Assembly: GCA_022565595.1 (NCBI GenBank)
Contig: JAIUML010000002.1
Span: 186,001-250,000, forward strand
Origin: Saccharospirillum sp.
GTDB lineage: Bacteria; Pseudomonadota; Gammaproteobacteria; Pseudomonadales; Natronospirillaceae
Direction of reading: 5' to 3'
Length of the DNA: 64,000 nt
Under the pieces are notes generated by a model. That model did not search any database and was not told the origin of the DNA. It saw only the letters and a list, made by a program, of their open reading frames with translations. Below, in pieces: positions 38,531 through 48,294 of this stretch. The first letter of the stretch is position 1, and the number at the start of each line of letters is the position of its first letter. The translations under genes were made by a program, and so were the position numbers.

Positions 38531-38826
38531 AGTGCATGGCAGATTTGTGTGTTATCCCCATTGGTGAAGGTGTATCGGTCGCTGATGAAATCGCCGAGTG
38601 CCACCGGGTACTGTCGTCTTTCCCCATCGATGTCCGTTTGCACGCTTACGGCACCAACCTTTATGGCGACTGGGATGCTGTTTTCGCTGCCATCAAGGCT
38701 TGTCATGAGCGCTTGCATGAGCAGGGTGTGGTGCGTTTATCCTCCACGATCAAGGTTGGCACTCGCACCGACAAGGATCAGCACTTTGATGACAAGATCG
38801 ACGCCGTCACCGCCCGCTTGAGGTGA
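38527..38826 (+). CDS. MTH1187-family thiamine-binding-like protein (DUF77)
   Basis: 99 residues, ferredoxin-like fold. Starts [20 protein letters not shown] after a short extension and has the family core [16 protein letters not shown] and [12 protein letters not shown]. Members bind thiamine or hydroxymethylpyrimidine; the cellular role is unclear. Start ATG 38527 has GGAG 8 bases upstream. Overlaps the rnt end, so expressed with it. Confidence 0.82.
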   Translation: MKCMADLCVIPIGEGVSVADEIAECHRVLSSFPIDVRLHAYGTNLYGDWDAVFAAIKACHERLHEQGVVRLSSTIKVGTRTDKDQHFDDKIDAVTARLR

Positions 38827-38846
38827 TCCCTTTTTCTACCTGTGAC

Positions 38847-39608
38847 TCAGGATCGCCCGTCCATTAGCGCCGAAAGACAAAGACTCAGACCCGACAACAG
38901 CAGCAGCACAAAGGCCACACGGCGCATGGCCTGATCACTGAGTGGAGGCGGGAATCGTTTGCCGATCCAGGTGAAGATCAATACAACCGGAACCGCTGTC
39001 GCAGCGACCAGTATAATGGCCGCATCAATGGCGCCCTGATACCCAACCACCGCAAGGCGCTGTACCGAATTGATGGTAAAGATGGCCAGCAATGTATCGC
39101 GGATCATGGTCTGCGCCAGGGGCTGGCGGTAAAAATGAAACACCAGGGGTGGGCCCGAGGTAGAGAAAAGACCACCCATGAAGCCGGATAGCCCACCAAA
39201 GAATAAGAAAGACCATTTCCCGGAACGATAACGCTGCGGTGCCGGGCGAACGATCAGCAAGAGACTGCTGATGATAATCGCCATGCCCAGAATCATTTTC
39301 AGTGTGGCAACGTGGCTCACGCTCAAGACATTCAATGCCCAGACACCCAGAATCAAGGTCACAAAGCCGCTAATGGAACACAGCAATATGATTTCCCAGT
39401 TCAGGTTGCCGGTGTTTCGGTAAAGCGCGGTCAGGCAATTGAACAGGCTCAACATGCTGATCAAAATGGCGACCATAGGGATGGGTGCGATGTTCAGCAA
39501 GGCAACGCTGCCCATCAGGATCAGGCCGAAGGCGAAACCGGTCACCGTCTGGGCATAGCTTGCCACTGCAACGAAGAACAACAACATGAGGGTGTCTGGC
39601 AGGGACAT
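38847..39608 (-). CDS. TauE/SafE family membrane permease
   Basis: 253 residues with about eight membrane helices in two repeated halves, each with a glycine-rich motif (GFAFGLILMGSVALL; FGGLSGFMGGLFSTSGPPLV). TauE/SafE proteins are thought to export sulfite, sulfoacetate or other small anions; the substrate here is unknown. No sulfur genes are nearby. Single gene between rnt and an M15 peptidase gene. Confidence 0.88.
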   Translation of the reverse strand: MSLPDTLMLLFFVAVASYAQTVTGFAFGLILMGSVALLNIAPIPMVAILISMLSLFNCLTALYRNTGNLNWEIILLCSISGFVTLILGVWALNVLSVSHVATLKMILGMAIIISSLLLIVRPAPQRYRSGKWSFLFFGGLSGFMGGLFSTSGPPLVFHFYRQPLAQTMIRDTLLAIFTINSVQRLAVVGYQGAIDAAIILVAATAVPVVLIFTWIGKRFPPPLSDQAMRRVAFVLLLLSGLSLCLSALMDGRS

Positions 39609-39667
39609 GAAACCGTATTACTCTGCTTGTAGGCGAAAGAGCAGCAGAGAATACCACAACTCCTTTG

Positions 39668-40399
39668 CTACACCTCAGCGAGGAACCCCCCATGACAGAA
39701 GCCGTCTGCCAGACCGTCGCCTGCGAGGTCTATTTGAGCCCACTCCTGTTGCCAGTCCAGCACTCTGACCTGTTGCCCGGGTAACAAACTTCCGACCACG
39801 CTGAAGCCGGTCCCGGGCCCACCTCTCAACCGGAGGCCACTGCGTGCTGTTACCTGATAGAAGACGGGAATGGCTTCTTCAGGCAAGGGCGGACGTTCGG
39901 CCAGGATAGGAGGTAATGGGGGAGCACTGGCAGGGTCTTGCCAGTTGAGAATGGCGTCTTCAAGGTGCTCTGCCCAGGCCATGTCTCCGTCCTTCGGGTA
40001 GCGCCCGGCTTGCAGGTCGGCCAGTTTCATCTTTTGCAGTTGCAGATGGGGCAGTTCCCAGGACAGCGGCTCGAGGCCATGGTCGCGTGCGACCTGATGC
40101 AATTGCTGCCACCATTTCCGACGTTTGCCACGATCATCCCAACTCCAGCGTCCGTTTTCAAACAGGACGAAGTCTGCCGCGACGCCGTATTGGTGGTAAG
40201 ACTGCCAGGCTTTGGCTCGGGTGACGATGGCTCCAGCGCGAGTTCGCCCCTGGGCGTACAGGTAGCGTTGACGCTCCGGTGATCGAAAACCCTCGAAAAT
40301 ACGAAAAGGCAAGGATTCCTCAGCCAGGCTCTCCAACACGGCTTTGGCCTTTTCGCGAAAAATGGGGTGCAGGTGGTCCAGTGATGCATCGCGAGACAT
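39668..40399 (-). CDS. M15-family L,D-peptidase with C-terminal SH3 domain
   Basis: 243 residues. Zinc peptidase domain of the T5-endolysin/VanY type: IFEGFRSPERQRYLYAQGRT, SYHQYGVAADF (His, Asp) and ELPHLQL (His). The C-terminal SH3_3 part (RSGLRLRGGPGTGFSVVG, then WAQIDL) would bind the wall. No signal peptide is visible from ATG 40399, so export is uncertain; such enzymes can be phage-derived, but no other phage genes are present. It may recycle or cut peptidoglycan stem peptides. Confidence 0.85.
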   Translation of the reverse strand: MSRDASLDHLHPIFREKAKAVLESLAEESLPFRIFEGFRSPERQRYLYAQGRTRAGAIVTRAKAWQSYHQYGVAADFVLFENGRWSWDDRGKRRKWWQQLHQVARDHGLEPLSWELPHLQLQKMKLADLQAGRYPKDGDMAWAEHLEDAILNWQDPASAPPLPPILAERPPLPEEAIPVFYQVTARSGLRLRGGPGTGFSVVGSLLPGQQVRVLDWQQEWAQIDLAGDGLADGFCHGGFLAEV

Positions 40400-40480
40400 G
40401 GTTCACTCCTGTTTTGCACGTCTACTCCACTCCAGACTGCGCAACAGGAGTTCAGGTCTTTAAGTGCCTGTATTACTCAC

Positions 40481-40508
40481 GCAAAAAAGGGCCATCGCCT
40501 TTTTTTGC
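40481..40508. terminator. Bidirectional rho-independent terminator after doxX-like gene
   Basis: GCAAAAAAGG-GCCATCG-CCTTTTTTTGC: a 10-pair stem with one bulge, rich in A on one arm and T on the other, so U tracts are made in either direction. Ends the DoxX gene, whose stop is 18 bases away on the minus strand. Confidence 0.8.
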
Positions 40509-40525
40509 TTAAGGTTATTTAAGAC

Positions 40526-40909
40526 TCAGTTTTTACGACCGTCAAGGCTAAGCTTGCCTGGGCCGTGCGCGACCAGGAAGAGGAAGCCGCCGGCAATGGC
40601 CAGGTTTTTCATCAAGCTGGTCATCTCTGCCTGATTGGACAGGTCAAAATGGAACAACAGGCCGGACAATAATGTAAAGCCAGCCAACAAAAAGGCAGCT
40701 ATACGTGTCTGGAAGCCGACCAGAATGGCCAGGCCACCGAGCACTTCCAGGGCAATGGTCGGGTAGATCAGTACGCCCGGTACGCCCATCATTTCCATAT
40801 AACCCTGGGTGCCTTCGAGGCCGCCGATCTTGCCAAGACCCGCGACGATAAAAATGATCGCCATTAACACTCGGCCGACCAACATGATTAGGGGTGTTGC
40901 TGCATTCAT
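40526..40909 (-). CDS. DoxX family membrane protein
   Basis: 127 residues from ATG 40909 with AGGAG 7 bases upstream. Four membrane helices. Family motif GRVLMAIIFIVAGLGKIGG, then GYMEMMGVPG and LEVLGGLAILVGFQTR. DoxX-like proteins are associated with thiosulfate:quinone oxidoreductase or redox stress; no catalytic residues are certain here. The open frame continues upstream into the tatD region, but that part is non-coding. Confidence 0.9.
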   Translation of the reverse strand: MNAATPLIMLVGRVLMAIIFIVAGLGKIGGLEGTQGYMEMMGVPGVLIYPTIALEVLGGLAILVGFQTRIAAFLLAGFTLLSGLLFHFDLSNQAEMTSLMKNLAIAGGFLFLVAHGPGKLSLDGRKN

Positions 40910-41081
40910 TATGTATCTCCTGTTCATTGGATTAGTAGCCATTGATTCAGCAGGTTGATGCAACCTCGCTGAAGACGGCGCAACTATAGGCAGAGCAGTC
41001 AGAGCGTGATAGCTAAAGAATTCGAGCAAGATGATGAGATAAATTGAACCCGGTTTCGGTGCGAACAACGAACGTCGGTTA

Positions 41082-41831
41082 TTACGGAATGGAGAACAAG
41101 CGTCTCGAGTTGGCCGAAGTGACAGTCGCCAGTTGTGCAACATCGAGATTTCTGGCGGCTGCCAGTTGATCGGCGGTGCGCAGCAAATCCAGCAAGGGGT
41201 TGTCGGCATTGGGTTGCGGCCAACGCATGTCGGGCGCATCTGTTTCCAGCAGAATGTTCTCCAGCGGAATGCGACTGAAGGCATCCAGGGTTTTGGGGGA
41301 TTTGGCGATCAATGAACCACAGCCAAGCAGGAAGCCTTTTTCAACAAAGGCCATTGCCTGGCTGTGATTACCGAGAAAGGCATGAACCACGCCCCTGGCT
41401 TGCGGGTAGCGTTTCAAATAATGCTGTATGCGATGGTGCGCTTTGACCGAATGAATGATCACCGGCAGGTCGTGCTCGCATGCCAGCTTGAGCTGCGCGT
41501 CAAACCAGCGTTCCTGAACATCGAAAGACGGTCGCGCGGTTCTACTGGGGTAAAAATCCAGGCCGATTTCTCCCACGGCAACCACCCCATTATTCAGTGA
41601 TTGTTCCAGATCGATCAGGTCAGTGTCTGAGGTGGGCAGAAACCAGGGATGGTGACCAAAGGCCAGGCTGACGTGGTTCAGTTGTCCAAAGGTCTTTCGG
41701 GCGAGTTGCCACTGCCCGGGCTCAGTGCCTGGTATTAGCCAATGGCCAATACCGGCTTTACGCGCCTGAGCCAGCGCCGCGTCGGGCTGGCTCAGGAAGT
41801 CCAGGTGGCAGTGGCTGTCAAGCCAAGTCAT
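41082..41831 (-). CDS. TatD family metal-dependent deoxyribonuclease
   Basis: 249 residues, TIM-barrel amidohydrolase fold. Metal ligands: SHCHLD at the N-terminus, GEIGLDFY (Glu), VIIHS (His), VVHAFLGN (His), ETDAPDMRW (Asp). TatD proteins are 3'-5' DNases and D-Tyr-tRNA-like hydrolases. This one is closer to the YjjV type by length, but the exact subfamily is not certain. Its ATG overlaps the stop of the upstream lipoprotein gene. Confidence 0.9.
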   Translation of the reverse strand: MTWLDSHCHLDFLSQPDAALAQARKAGIGHWLIPGTEPGQWQLARKTFGQLNHVSLAFGHHPWFLPTSDTDLIDLEQSLNNGVVAVGEIGLDFYPSRTARPSFDVQERWFDAQLKLACEHDLPVIIHSVKAHHRIQHYLKRYPQARGVVHAFLGNHSQAMAFVEKGFLLGCGSLIAKSPKTLDAFSRIPLENILLETDAPDMRWPQPNADNPLLDLLRTADQLAAARNLDVAQLATVTSANSRRLFSIP

Positions 41832-42454
41832 CAGTAGTAACTGTAGCGATCCTGCAATTGACGCAAGCGGGCTTCAGCGTCGGCGACTTCCCGTATCAAC
41901 TGCTGATTGCGCTGGGTCAGATTGCCGCGCTGCTCTTTCATCAGGCCGATTTCGTCGTACAGTGACCGACGCTGGTCTTCCGGAGTGCTGGCGGCAAAGA
42001 GTGCGGCTTCCTTTTCCACCAGTTGCTGATCCAGGCGTCGCAACTCGTTGTCGTTGCTGCGCTGTTCACTGCGCAAACTGCTCAACTCGGAATTGACGGT
42101 ATAGATCTGACGGCCCGCAGTGTAGCCGTCCATGAACTCCGGCTCCAGCGAGGGTGGGCAGATGCCGGTGTACTGATATCCCGAACGAGCGCGGGTAAAA
42201 CCACTTTGGGCGGTACAAAAATGGATGATGCCTTCATCATGGCCATCCTGATAGTCTCGCAAATTTGGGGTCACACCATGCTTGGCACAGGCTTCACGAT
42301 GAGAACCAATGCGAGTGGTGGGTTGACCGTTAGCACCATCTTCATAGCCAATGGCATACCAATCTGCGGTCAAACATTCGTCTTTGCTCATGGAGGCACA
42401 ACCAGCCAACAGCACTGCCACCAAAGCAACTGTCATCAAACCCAATGCTTTCAT
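41831..42454 (-). CDS. DUF2799 lipoprotein
   Basis: 207 residues. Lipoprotein signal with lipobox LLAGCAS. Then the DUF2799 pattern CLTADWYAIGYEDGANGQ and RIGSHREACAKHGV, and a C-terminal coiled coil (about 120-200) rich in Glu/Arg/Gln. Function unknown; outer-membrane lipoprotein predicted. ATG 42454 follows AAGGG; a TTG just before it is less likely. Overlaps tatD. Confidence 0.88.
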   Translation of the reverse strand: MKALGLMTVALVAVLLAGCASMSKDECLTADWYAIGYEDGANGQPTTRIGSHREACAKHGVTPNLRDYQDGHDEGIIHFCTAQSGFTRARSGYQYTGICPPSLEPEFMDGYTAGRQIYTVNSELSSLRSEQRSNDNELRRLDQQLVEKEAALFAASTPEDQRRSLYDEIGLMKEQRGNLTQRNQQLIREVADAEARLRQLQDRYSYY

Positions 42455-42556
42455 CAAACTGCCCTTTTATATAGTCATTGAAAAAGATTGCGAAGTCTTG
42501 ACGATAGTTTGGCACAGAAAACTGAATGGGTCATGAACCGGACCTGTTTTTGAGAT

Positions 42557-43381
42557 TTAAAACTGGGGAGGGGGCCAAAATTCGCGGGCGGCAGGCGACA
42601 AAGCCTCTTCCGAAAATACAGGACGAATCGGTGCATAGAGCAGATCACGAACCGAAACCCATTCGTACTGCAGGTAATCATTCGGGTTCAATTCAGCAAA
42701 GAAAGCCAACGTTTCCGGGTAGGGGTGGCCAATCACCGTCACATAGCCATGCTCTTCAGCACGGCGCAATGCCAGTTGCCATTGTTGATTGATGAATTCC
42801 GGTGTAGGTTCGTGATCCAGGAAAACGTGGCGCCTGCTCCAGGGTAAACCCATGTCGCGTGCGACTCGCCAGCCCTGAGAAGAAGCCACAGTGAGACTGT
42901 CGAAAAAGAACAGGTCACGGTCTCTCAACTCCGACATGATCCAGCCCATGGCTTCAGCGTCCTGTGTCAGCCTGCTGCCCATGTGATTGCTGAGACCTTC
43001 TGCGTGGGGAACCGTCTCCAGCCCCTCCAGAAGATTACGCAGCATTCCATCGCGTCCATCAGCCCTGTCCAACCCAAAGGGCCCAAGCGGGAAATCGGCA
43101 TAATTGGCCATGGGAGCATGCACGATGACGGTCTTGCCGGAGCTGTAGGAAACCTCAGCCAGCTTTCGGCTGTAGGGCCGCCCAGGCATGATAGCGATGG
43201 TTTGAATAAAGGGGATATCAATGGCTTCGAGACCGCTGCGCCACTGATTGCCAAGATCATCAACAACAACAGCAATGCGGGGGCGGGGGTTCGCCCCGTT
43301 GTCGGGGGAAGCCAGCGCTGGCATTGCAGTCAGTCCCAGCAATGCCAGTACCCAGGCGAAAGGTTTAACGATTTTGTGCAT
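42557..43381 (-). CDS. yibQ: YibQ-like divergent polysaccharide deacetylase family protein
   Basis: 274 residues with a signal peptide (cut near PALA). DUF610/divergent polysaccharide deacetylase fold: IAVVVDDLGN, VIVHAPMANYADFPLGP, then LSNHMGSRLTQD and FFDSLT. Present in the E. coli gpmI-envC-yibQ locus and here just downstream of ctpA, overlapping it by 17 bases. Probably periplasmic; its activity is not established. Confidence 0.85.
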   Translation of the reverse strand: MHKIVKPFAWVLALLGLTAMPALASPDNGANPRPRIAVVVDDLGNQWRSGLEAIDIPFIQTIAIMPGRPYSRKLAEVSYSSGKTVIVHAPMANYADFPLGPFGLDRADGRDGMLRNLLEGLETVPHAEGLSNHMGSRLTQDAEAMGWIMSELRDRDLFFFDSLTVASSQGWRVARDMGLPWSRRHVFLDHEPTPEFINQQWQLALRRAEEHGYVTVIGHPYPETLAFFAELNPNDYLQYEWVSVRDLLYAPIRPVFSEEALSPAAREFWPPPQF

Positions 43382-44708
43382 TCAGAATACGCATGCCTTT
43401 TAGTAGCGTCAGGGCCTGGTAGAGTTGGTAGTCTTCCATTACTTGTGTTTGCCCTTCGTCGCCATTCTCAAGTTCTCTATCTTCACGGCCGTTTTCTCCT
43501 TCCGGGTTGGCCAGATGACCAGCCAGATCGGCTTCTGTGTAATAGGGGTTACCATCCTCCTGGGTCAAACGCCCTGGCCGTACAACAATATCCGGAACGA
43601 TGCCCTGTGCCTGAATAGAGCGACCGTTGGGCGTGTAATAACGTGCTGTGGTCAACTTGATGGCGTGGTTATCGCTTAACGGCAGTATGGTCTGAACAGA
43701 ACCCTTGCCGAAACTGCGGGTTCCCATAATAACGCCCCGGCCATGATCCTGAATAGCGCCAGCAACAATCTCAGAGGCAGAAGCCGAACCACCATTGATC
43801 AATACAACCAAACTGACACCTTCGCTTGGGTCATTGCGGCGTGCATTAAAACGGCTGGCGCTGTTCGGTAAACGGCCTTCGGTATAAACCACCAGGCCAC
43901 CACTCATGAAGGCATCGGCTACATCAACAGACGCTTGCAAGACACCGCCCGGGTTGTTGCGCAGATCAAGCACAAGGCCGTCCAGACTGCCGCCGTTTTC
44001 TTCACGCAGGTTGCTCAACGCCTGCACCAGATCGTTGCCTGTACGCTCCTGGAAAGTAGAGACCCGTACGTAACCAAAACCTGGCTCGAGCATGCGGCTG
44101 CGGACACTGGTGACCCGAATGATGTCACGCGTGATGTCGACTCTCAGTGGCTGGCTTTCACCATCGCGGGCGACCGTTAGCCGAACCGACGTGCCCGGTG
44201 TCCCACGCATCAAAGTGACCGCTTCATTGATGGTCATACCCTTGACCGGCCTGTCGTTGATTTGGGTAATGAGGTCGCCCGACTGCATGCCTGCATGAAA
44301 TGCCGGGGTATCATCGATTGGAGCCACTACACGGACAAAGCCTGTGTCGTCCAGAGTGATTTCGATACCGAGGCCACCAAACTGACCGGAGGTACTCTCA
44401 CGCAAATCTTCAAAATCGGACGGCGTCAGGAAATCGGAATGAGGGTCCAGGCCAGACAGCATGCCTTCAATGGCGCTCTGTAACAGTTGGGTATCGTCCA
44501 CCTCATCAACGTAGGCCTGTTTAATGCGCTCCAACACCTGAGACAACATGCGCACGTCTTCAACTGGCAGCCGACTTTGATCGCGCTCGGCATGGACGCT
44601 GCTGGCAATACCGATGGACACACCGACGATCAGTGCAGTAATAACGCTAAGCCAGGGATTGCGTATCAACTTCATAAATATACCCTTCACATCTGTGTTG
44701 GTTTGCAT
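43365..44708 (-). CDS. ctpA: C-terminal processing serine peptidase (S41 family)
   Basis: About 447 residues from ATG 44708. ATG 44675 also has a good ribosome site and gives a cleaner signal peptide (MKLIRNPWLSVITALIVG). Periplasmic. PDZ domain (about 95-175, GGLGIEITLDD, GDLITQINDRPV), then the catalytic S41 core with Ser in GGSASASEI and Lys in SFGKGSVQ. CtpA-type enzymes trim peptidoglycan hydrolases in Pseudomonas. Lies between envC and yibQ. Confidence 0.94.
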   Translation of the reverse strand: MQTNTDVKGIFMKLIRNPWLSVITALIVGVSIGIASSVHAERDQSRLPVEDVRMLSQVLERIKQAYVDEVDDTQLLQSAIEGMLSGLDPHSDFLTPSDFEDLRESTSGQFGGLGIEITLDDTGFVRVVAPIDDTPAFHAGMQSGDLITQINDRPVKGMTINEAVTLMRGTPGTSVRLTVARDGESQPLRVDITRDIIRVTSVRSRMLEPGFGYVRVSTFQERTGNDLVQALSNLREENGGSLDGLVLDLRNNPGGVLQASVDVADAFMSGGLVVYTEGRLPNSASRFNARRNDPSEGVSLVVLINGGSASASEIVAGAIQDHGRGVIMGTRSFGKGSVQTILPLSDNHAIKLTTARYYTPNGRSIQAQGIVPDIVVRPGRLTQEDGNPYYTEADLAGHLANPEGENGREDRELENGDEGQTQVMEDYQLYQALTLLKGMRILNAQNR

Positions 44709-44754
44709 TGATCGGCCCCTTTTCCGGTACAGAGTCAATACACTAAACGGTCAA

Positions 44755-45939
44755 TTACCGACTGACCAGCCAGTTAGCCGGATTTTCAGGCTGACCATTA
44801 CGCCGCATTTCAAAGTATAAGCCAGATTCATTGAACCCACCGGACAAACCGACTTCGGCGATTGGGTCTCCGGCATTGACCCACTCCCCCACTGTACGCA
44901 GCAGGCTCTGATTTCGACCATAGAGCGTCAGAATGCCATCGCCGTGATCCAGTATCATCAGCAATCCAAAACCGTTTAAATATTCTGCAAAAACGACTCG
45001 ACCATGGTGTACTGCCCTGGCTTCCTCGCCTTCGCCCGCGTCGATCAACCAGCCCTGCCATTTCAGGGTCGAGTTGATCATTTGAGCACCGTACCTGGCC
45101 TTCAAGCGCCCCTCTACTGGCCACGGCAAACGCCCCCTGGCGCTGGTTATGGCCTCACCCGCAGGAAAGTCCATAGAGAGATCCGCCAGTTCGGCTTCCA
45201 TGCGCGCGACCAGTTCATCCAACTGCGCCTGTTCAGCCCTGATGCGTTCCAGTTCAACCTCGGTTTCACTGACTTCGACGGTCAGATTCGCCAGTATTTG
45301 TGCTCGGCGATTCTTTTGTCGAGTCAGTTCTTCCTGCTGAGCCAACTGCTGTTGTCGGTCCTGTTCCAGTTGTTCGGCCAACTGGCGCTGGTCATCAATG
45401 ACCTCAGCCAGACGCTCGGACTGTTGCAACCATTGCCTCAACTGAGCCTGTTGATCGGCGTTCAAAATAGCAAAATAACGCATCTGGCGCGCCATGTCTT
45501 CTGGGCGCTGACCGGACAGTAGTAGCTTGATCAACGGCTGGTTATTTTGCTGATAAGCGAGTCGCAACAGAGCCTCTATGGACTCCCGTTGCTCTTCGAG
45601 TTGTTGCTCCAGCGCGGTCTGCTCTTCACTCAGTTCGACCAGTTCCTGCTGAGCACGACGAAGACCTTGCTCGGTTTCTCTGAGCTCTCTGGCAACCCGG
45701 CCTAATGTCTGTTCGGTTTCAACCAGAGCTTTCTGTTGCTCGGACTGTTGTTGCCGCCCCGCGGCAAGGTCTGCCTGCAACCGCTCGACCTGCTGCTGAA
45801 GACGCTGTAACTGTTGCTGGTGCTGCGCTAGATCACCGTCAGCCAGAGCCAAGCCAACATTCATGACCAGCCACACCAAAAAAAGCGCGCGGAGCCATGC
45901 TGAAAAATGAAAAGTCACTAGAATACGGAAGCTCTGCAA
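44755..45939 (-). CDS. envC: Murein hydrolase activator EnvC (degenerate M23)
   Basis: 394 residues (or 387 from GTG 45918). Signal peptide ends near ALA. Long N-terminal coiled coil (residues about 35-250, Gln/Glu/Arg-rich) and a C-terminal LytM/M23 domain (about 270-394). The usual zinc ligands of active M23 peptidases are replaced, as in EnvC, so it should act by activating AmiA/AmiB amidases at the division septum through FtsEX. Conserved gpmI-envC-ctpA-yibQ order. Confidence 0.92.
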   Translation of the reverse strand: MQSFRILVTFHFSAWLRALFLVWLVMNVGLALADGDLAQHQQQLQRLQQQVERLQADLAAGRQQQSEQQKALVETEQTLGRVARELRETEQGLRRAQQELVELSEEQTALEQQLEEQRESIEALLRLAYQQNNQPLIKLLLSGQRPEDMARQMRYFAILNADQQAQLRQWLQQSERLAEVIDDQRQLAEQLEQDRQQQLAQQEELTRQKNRRAQILANLTVEVSETEVELERIRAEQAQLDELVARMEAELADLSMDFPAGEAITSARGRLPWPVEGRLKARYGAQMINSTLKWQGWLIDAGEGEEARAVHHGRVVFAEYLNGFGLLMILDHGDGILTLYGRNQSLLRTVGEWVNAGDPIAEVGLSGGFNESGLYFEMRRNGQPENPANWLVSR

Positions 45940-46114
45940 TCAGGTCAGACTTTTTTAGAAGCTGTACCTGGATTTATTAAAAGTTATCAAAAGGCTAACG
46001 CAAGTGCCGAGGTGTTGGAAGTCCACGCTTGGTAGGTACTGTCTTATTTCGAAGTCTTTACCGACAAGGGCTGGGCGCAACCAGCGGTCTGGCCAGGCGC
46101 CCCGCCCTGGGTGG

Positions 46115-47659
46115 TTAACGCACGATCAAGCTGGTGCCGGTCATTTCTTTGGGGACTTCCATGCCCATCATTTCCAGCAAGGTTGGCGCAATATCGGCAA
46201 GACGCCCTTCCTTCAACTGAATGCCCTGGTATTCTTCAGCGACATAAACCAGGGGGACAGGGAAGGTCGTGTGGCTGGTCACAGCGCCGCCCGTTTCCGG
46301 GTCAACCATCAGTTCTACATTGCCATGATCGGCTGTGATCAGGCATCCGCCCCCAACTTTCAGAGCCGCCTCGGTTACCCGGGCGAGCGCTGCATCCAAT
46401 GCTTCTACCGCCTTGATGGCCGCATCCATCTTGCCAGTGTGCCCGACCATGTCGCCATTGGCGTAGTTGCATACCACCAGATCGTATTGGCCGCTTTCTA
46501 TTGCCGCTACCAGCTTGTCGGTGACTTCTGGTGCGCTCATTTCAGGTTGCAAGTCGTAGGTGGCCACCTTGGGCGAAGGCACCAGAATGCGATCCTCGCC
46601 TTCAAATTCTGTTTCCTGTCCGCCGCTGAAAAAGAAGGTAACGTGCGCGTATTTCTCGGTCTCGGCTATGCGCAATTGCTTCTTGCCATGCTTCTGCATC
46701 CACTCGCCGAGCGTGTTGGTCAGATTCTCAGGCGGATAGGCGACAGGCACAGGGATGTCCGATGCGTATTCAGTCAGGGTAACAAAGTTTGTTTTGGGTC
46801 GGATTGTGCGATCCAGGGTGCTATCGAGATCGTTCTCAACGAATGCGCGCGTCAACTCACGCGCCCGGTCGGGACGGAAATTCATGAACACTACGGTGTC
46901 ACCGTCTTCAATAACACGCGCCAGGGCGCCATCGGCACGAATCGACGTCGCCGGCACGAACTCATCGTCCTTGTCCTGCTCATAGGCTGCATGCAGTGCA
47001 TCCATGGGAGTCGACGCGACGATGTCCGCCGAACCTTGAGTCAACAGATCATAGGCGGCTTGCACGCGCTCCCACCGGTTATCTCTGTCCATCGCATAGT
47101 AGCGACCAATCATCGACACTATACCGCCAACTCCGAGTTTCTCGAGGTGGGCTTCGAGTTTTTCTATAGCAGGCAACGCTGAGCGCGGCGGTGTATCACG
47201 ACCATCCAGAAACGCATGGACATAGATGTTTCGCGCACCTCTGTCCACAGCCAGATCGACCATGGCATGCAGGTGATCCTCGTGAGAGTGCACGCCACCA
47301 GGCGACAACAATCCCATGATGTGCACGGCTTTATTGGCAGTGACGGCTTTGTCTATGGCTTCGGTCAGTGCCTTGTTGGAAAAGAATGAGCCGTCTTCAA
47401 TGGCCTTGGTAACGCGCGTCAACTGCTGATAAACCGTGCGACCAGCGCCCAGGTTCATGTGACCCACTTCGGAGTTGCCCATCTGCCCTTCAGGCAAACC
47501 AACGTCCATACCGGATGTCTTGATCAGGTTATGGGGGTAGGTGTCCCAAAGTCTCTTCCAGGTCGGTGCATTGGCCTTTTCGATGGCATTGGATTGAGAT
47601 GTTTCGCTGTAGCCAAAACCATCCAGAATTAGCAGTACCGCCGGCTTTACCGTCGCCAT
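46115..47659 (-). CDS. gpmI: 2,3-bisphosphoglycerate-independent phosphoglycerate mutase
   Basis: 514 residues. Alkaline-phosphatase superfamily with two Mn ions. Asp13 in LILDGFG and phosphorylated Ser63 in [12 protein letters not shown]; second metal set in ITADHGNVE. Interconverts 3- and 2-phosphoglycerate in glycolysis. The start has GGGAGGGG upstream. A HexR-like box sits 21 bases upstream of the start. The 175-base gap to envC shows no clear terminator. Confidence 0.97.
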   Translation of the reverse strand: MATVKPAVLLILDGFGYSETSQSNAIEKANAPTWKRLWDTYPHNLIKTSGMDVGLPEGQMGNSEVGHMNLGAGRTVYQQLTRVTKAIEDGSFFSNKALTEAIDKAVTANKAVHIMGLLSPGGVHSHEDHLHAMVDLAVDRGARNIYVHAFLDGRDTPPRSALPAIEKLEAHLEKLGVGGIVSMIGRYYAMDRDNRWERVQAAYDLLTQGSADIVASTPMDALHAAYEQDKDDEFVPATSIRADGALARVIEDGDTVVFMNFRPDRARELTRAFVENDLDSTLDRTIRPKTNFVTLTEYASDIPVPVAYPPENLTNTLGEWMQKHGKKQLRIAETEKYAHVTFFFSGGQETEFEGEDRILVPSPKVATYDLQPEMSAPEVTDKLVAAIESGQYDLVVCNYANGDMVGHTGKMDAAIKAVEALDAALARVTEAALKVGGGCLITADHGNVELMVDPETGGAVTSHTTFPVPLVYVAEEYQGIQLKEGRLADIAPTLLEMMGMEVPKEMTGTSLIVR

Positions 47660-47679
47660 AAACCCCTCCCGGTTAAAAA

Positions 47680-47694
47680 TGTAGGAAAATTACA
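47680..47694. promoter_or_regulatory. HexR-like operator upstream of gpmI
   Basis: TGTAGGAAAATTACA, matching TGTARTWWWAYTACA at 14 of 15 positions. It lies 21 bases before the gpmI start and would overlap the promoter or the first bases of the transcript. It shares its distinctive TGTAG-AAAATTACA core with the pfkA box. Confidence 0.6.
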
Positions 47695-47857
47695 TTTATG
47701 AATTGTACTGCTTCTGCTGCCGACTGGCGAGGGCAATCGCCGGATTCCCGCTGATATTAGCTCACCAATCAAAATTGATCGGATCGGCTATGGCGAGCGA
47801 TGCTGCTGGTGTATACTCCAGCGCTCATTTTTTAACAGACCCTTAGAGCCTCGACTC

Positions 47858-48277
47858 ATGCTGGAACAATTGTTCGAATTTGTAATCAACCATTGGATTC
47901 TGACCTCGATCTGGTTTGCACTGCTGATCGCTTTGTTGGTGACCGAGAGCAGCAAAGGGGGCAAAGGGGTGTCTCCGCAGCAGGCTACCATCCTGATCAA
48001 CACTCAGGATGCCCTGGTCGTCGATATTCGCCCCAAGGACGAATATCGCAAAGGCCATCTGCCTAATGCCATGAACATTCCAGCCCGCGATATGGAAAAA
48101 CGGGTCACCGAGCTGGAAAAGTACAAAGATAAACCCATCATACTGGTATGCCGCACGGGTACGACAGCCGGCGCCAGTGGTGCCTTGCTGGCAAAAGCTG
48201 GCTTCACTCAGTTGCACAAGTTGCGCGGTGGCATCCTGGAGTGGCAGAACAACAGCCTGCCGCTGGTGAAAACCTGA
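47858..48277 (+). CDS. yibN: YibN-like membrane-anchored rhodanese
   Basis: 139 residues. One N-terminal membrane helix (about 12-28), then a rhodanese domain with active-site Cys98 in LVCRTGTTA. Likely transfers or binds persulfide; E. coli YibN has also been linked to membrane protein insertion. First gene of yibN-grxC-secB, the E. coli order (gpsA is missing here). A -10 TATACT lies about 40 bases upstream. Confidence 0.92.
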   Translation: MLEQLFEFVINHWILTSIWFALLIALLVTESSKGGKGVSPQQATILINTQDALVVDIRPKDEYRKGHLPNAMNIPARDMEKRVTELEKYKDKPIILVCRTGTTAGASGALLAKAGFTQLHKLRGGILEWQNNSLPLVKT

Positions 48278-48294
48278 CAACGAGCGATATTTCC

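Noticed and set aside
39668-40399. Prophage remnant around the M15 endolysin-like peptidase
   Set aside because: No holin, capsid, integrase or att-like repeats nearby; flanking genes are ordinary chromosomal ones.
46004-47182. 392-codon plus-strand frame over gpmI
   Set aside because: Antisense shadow of gpmI, no family motifs.
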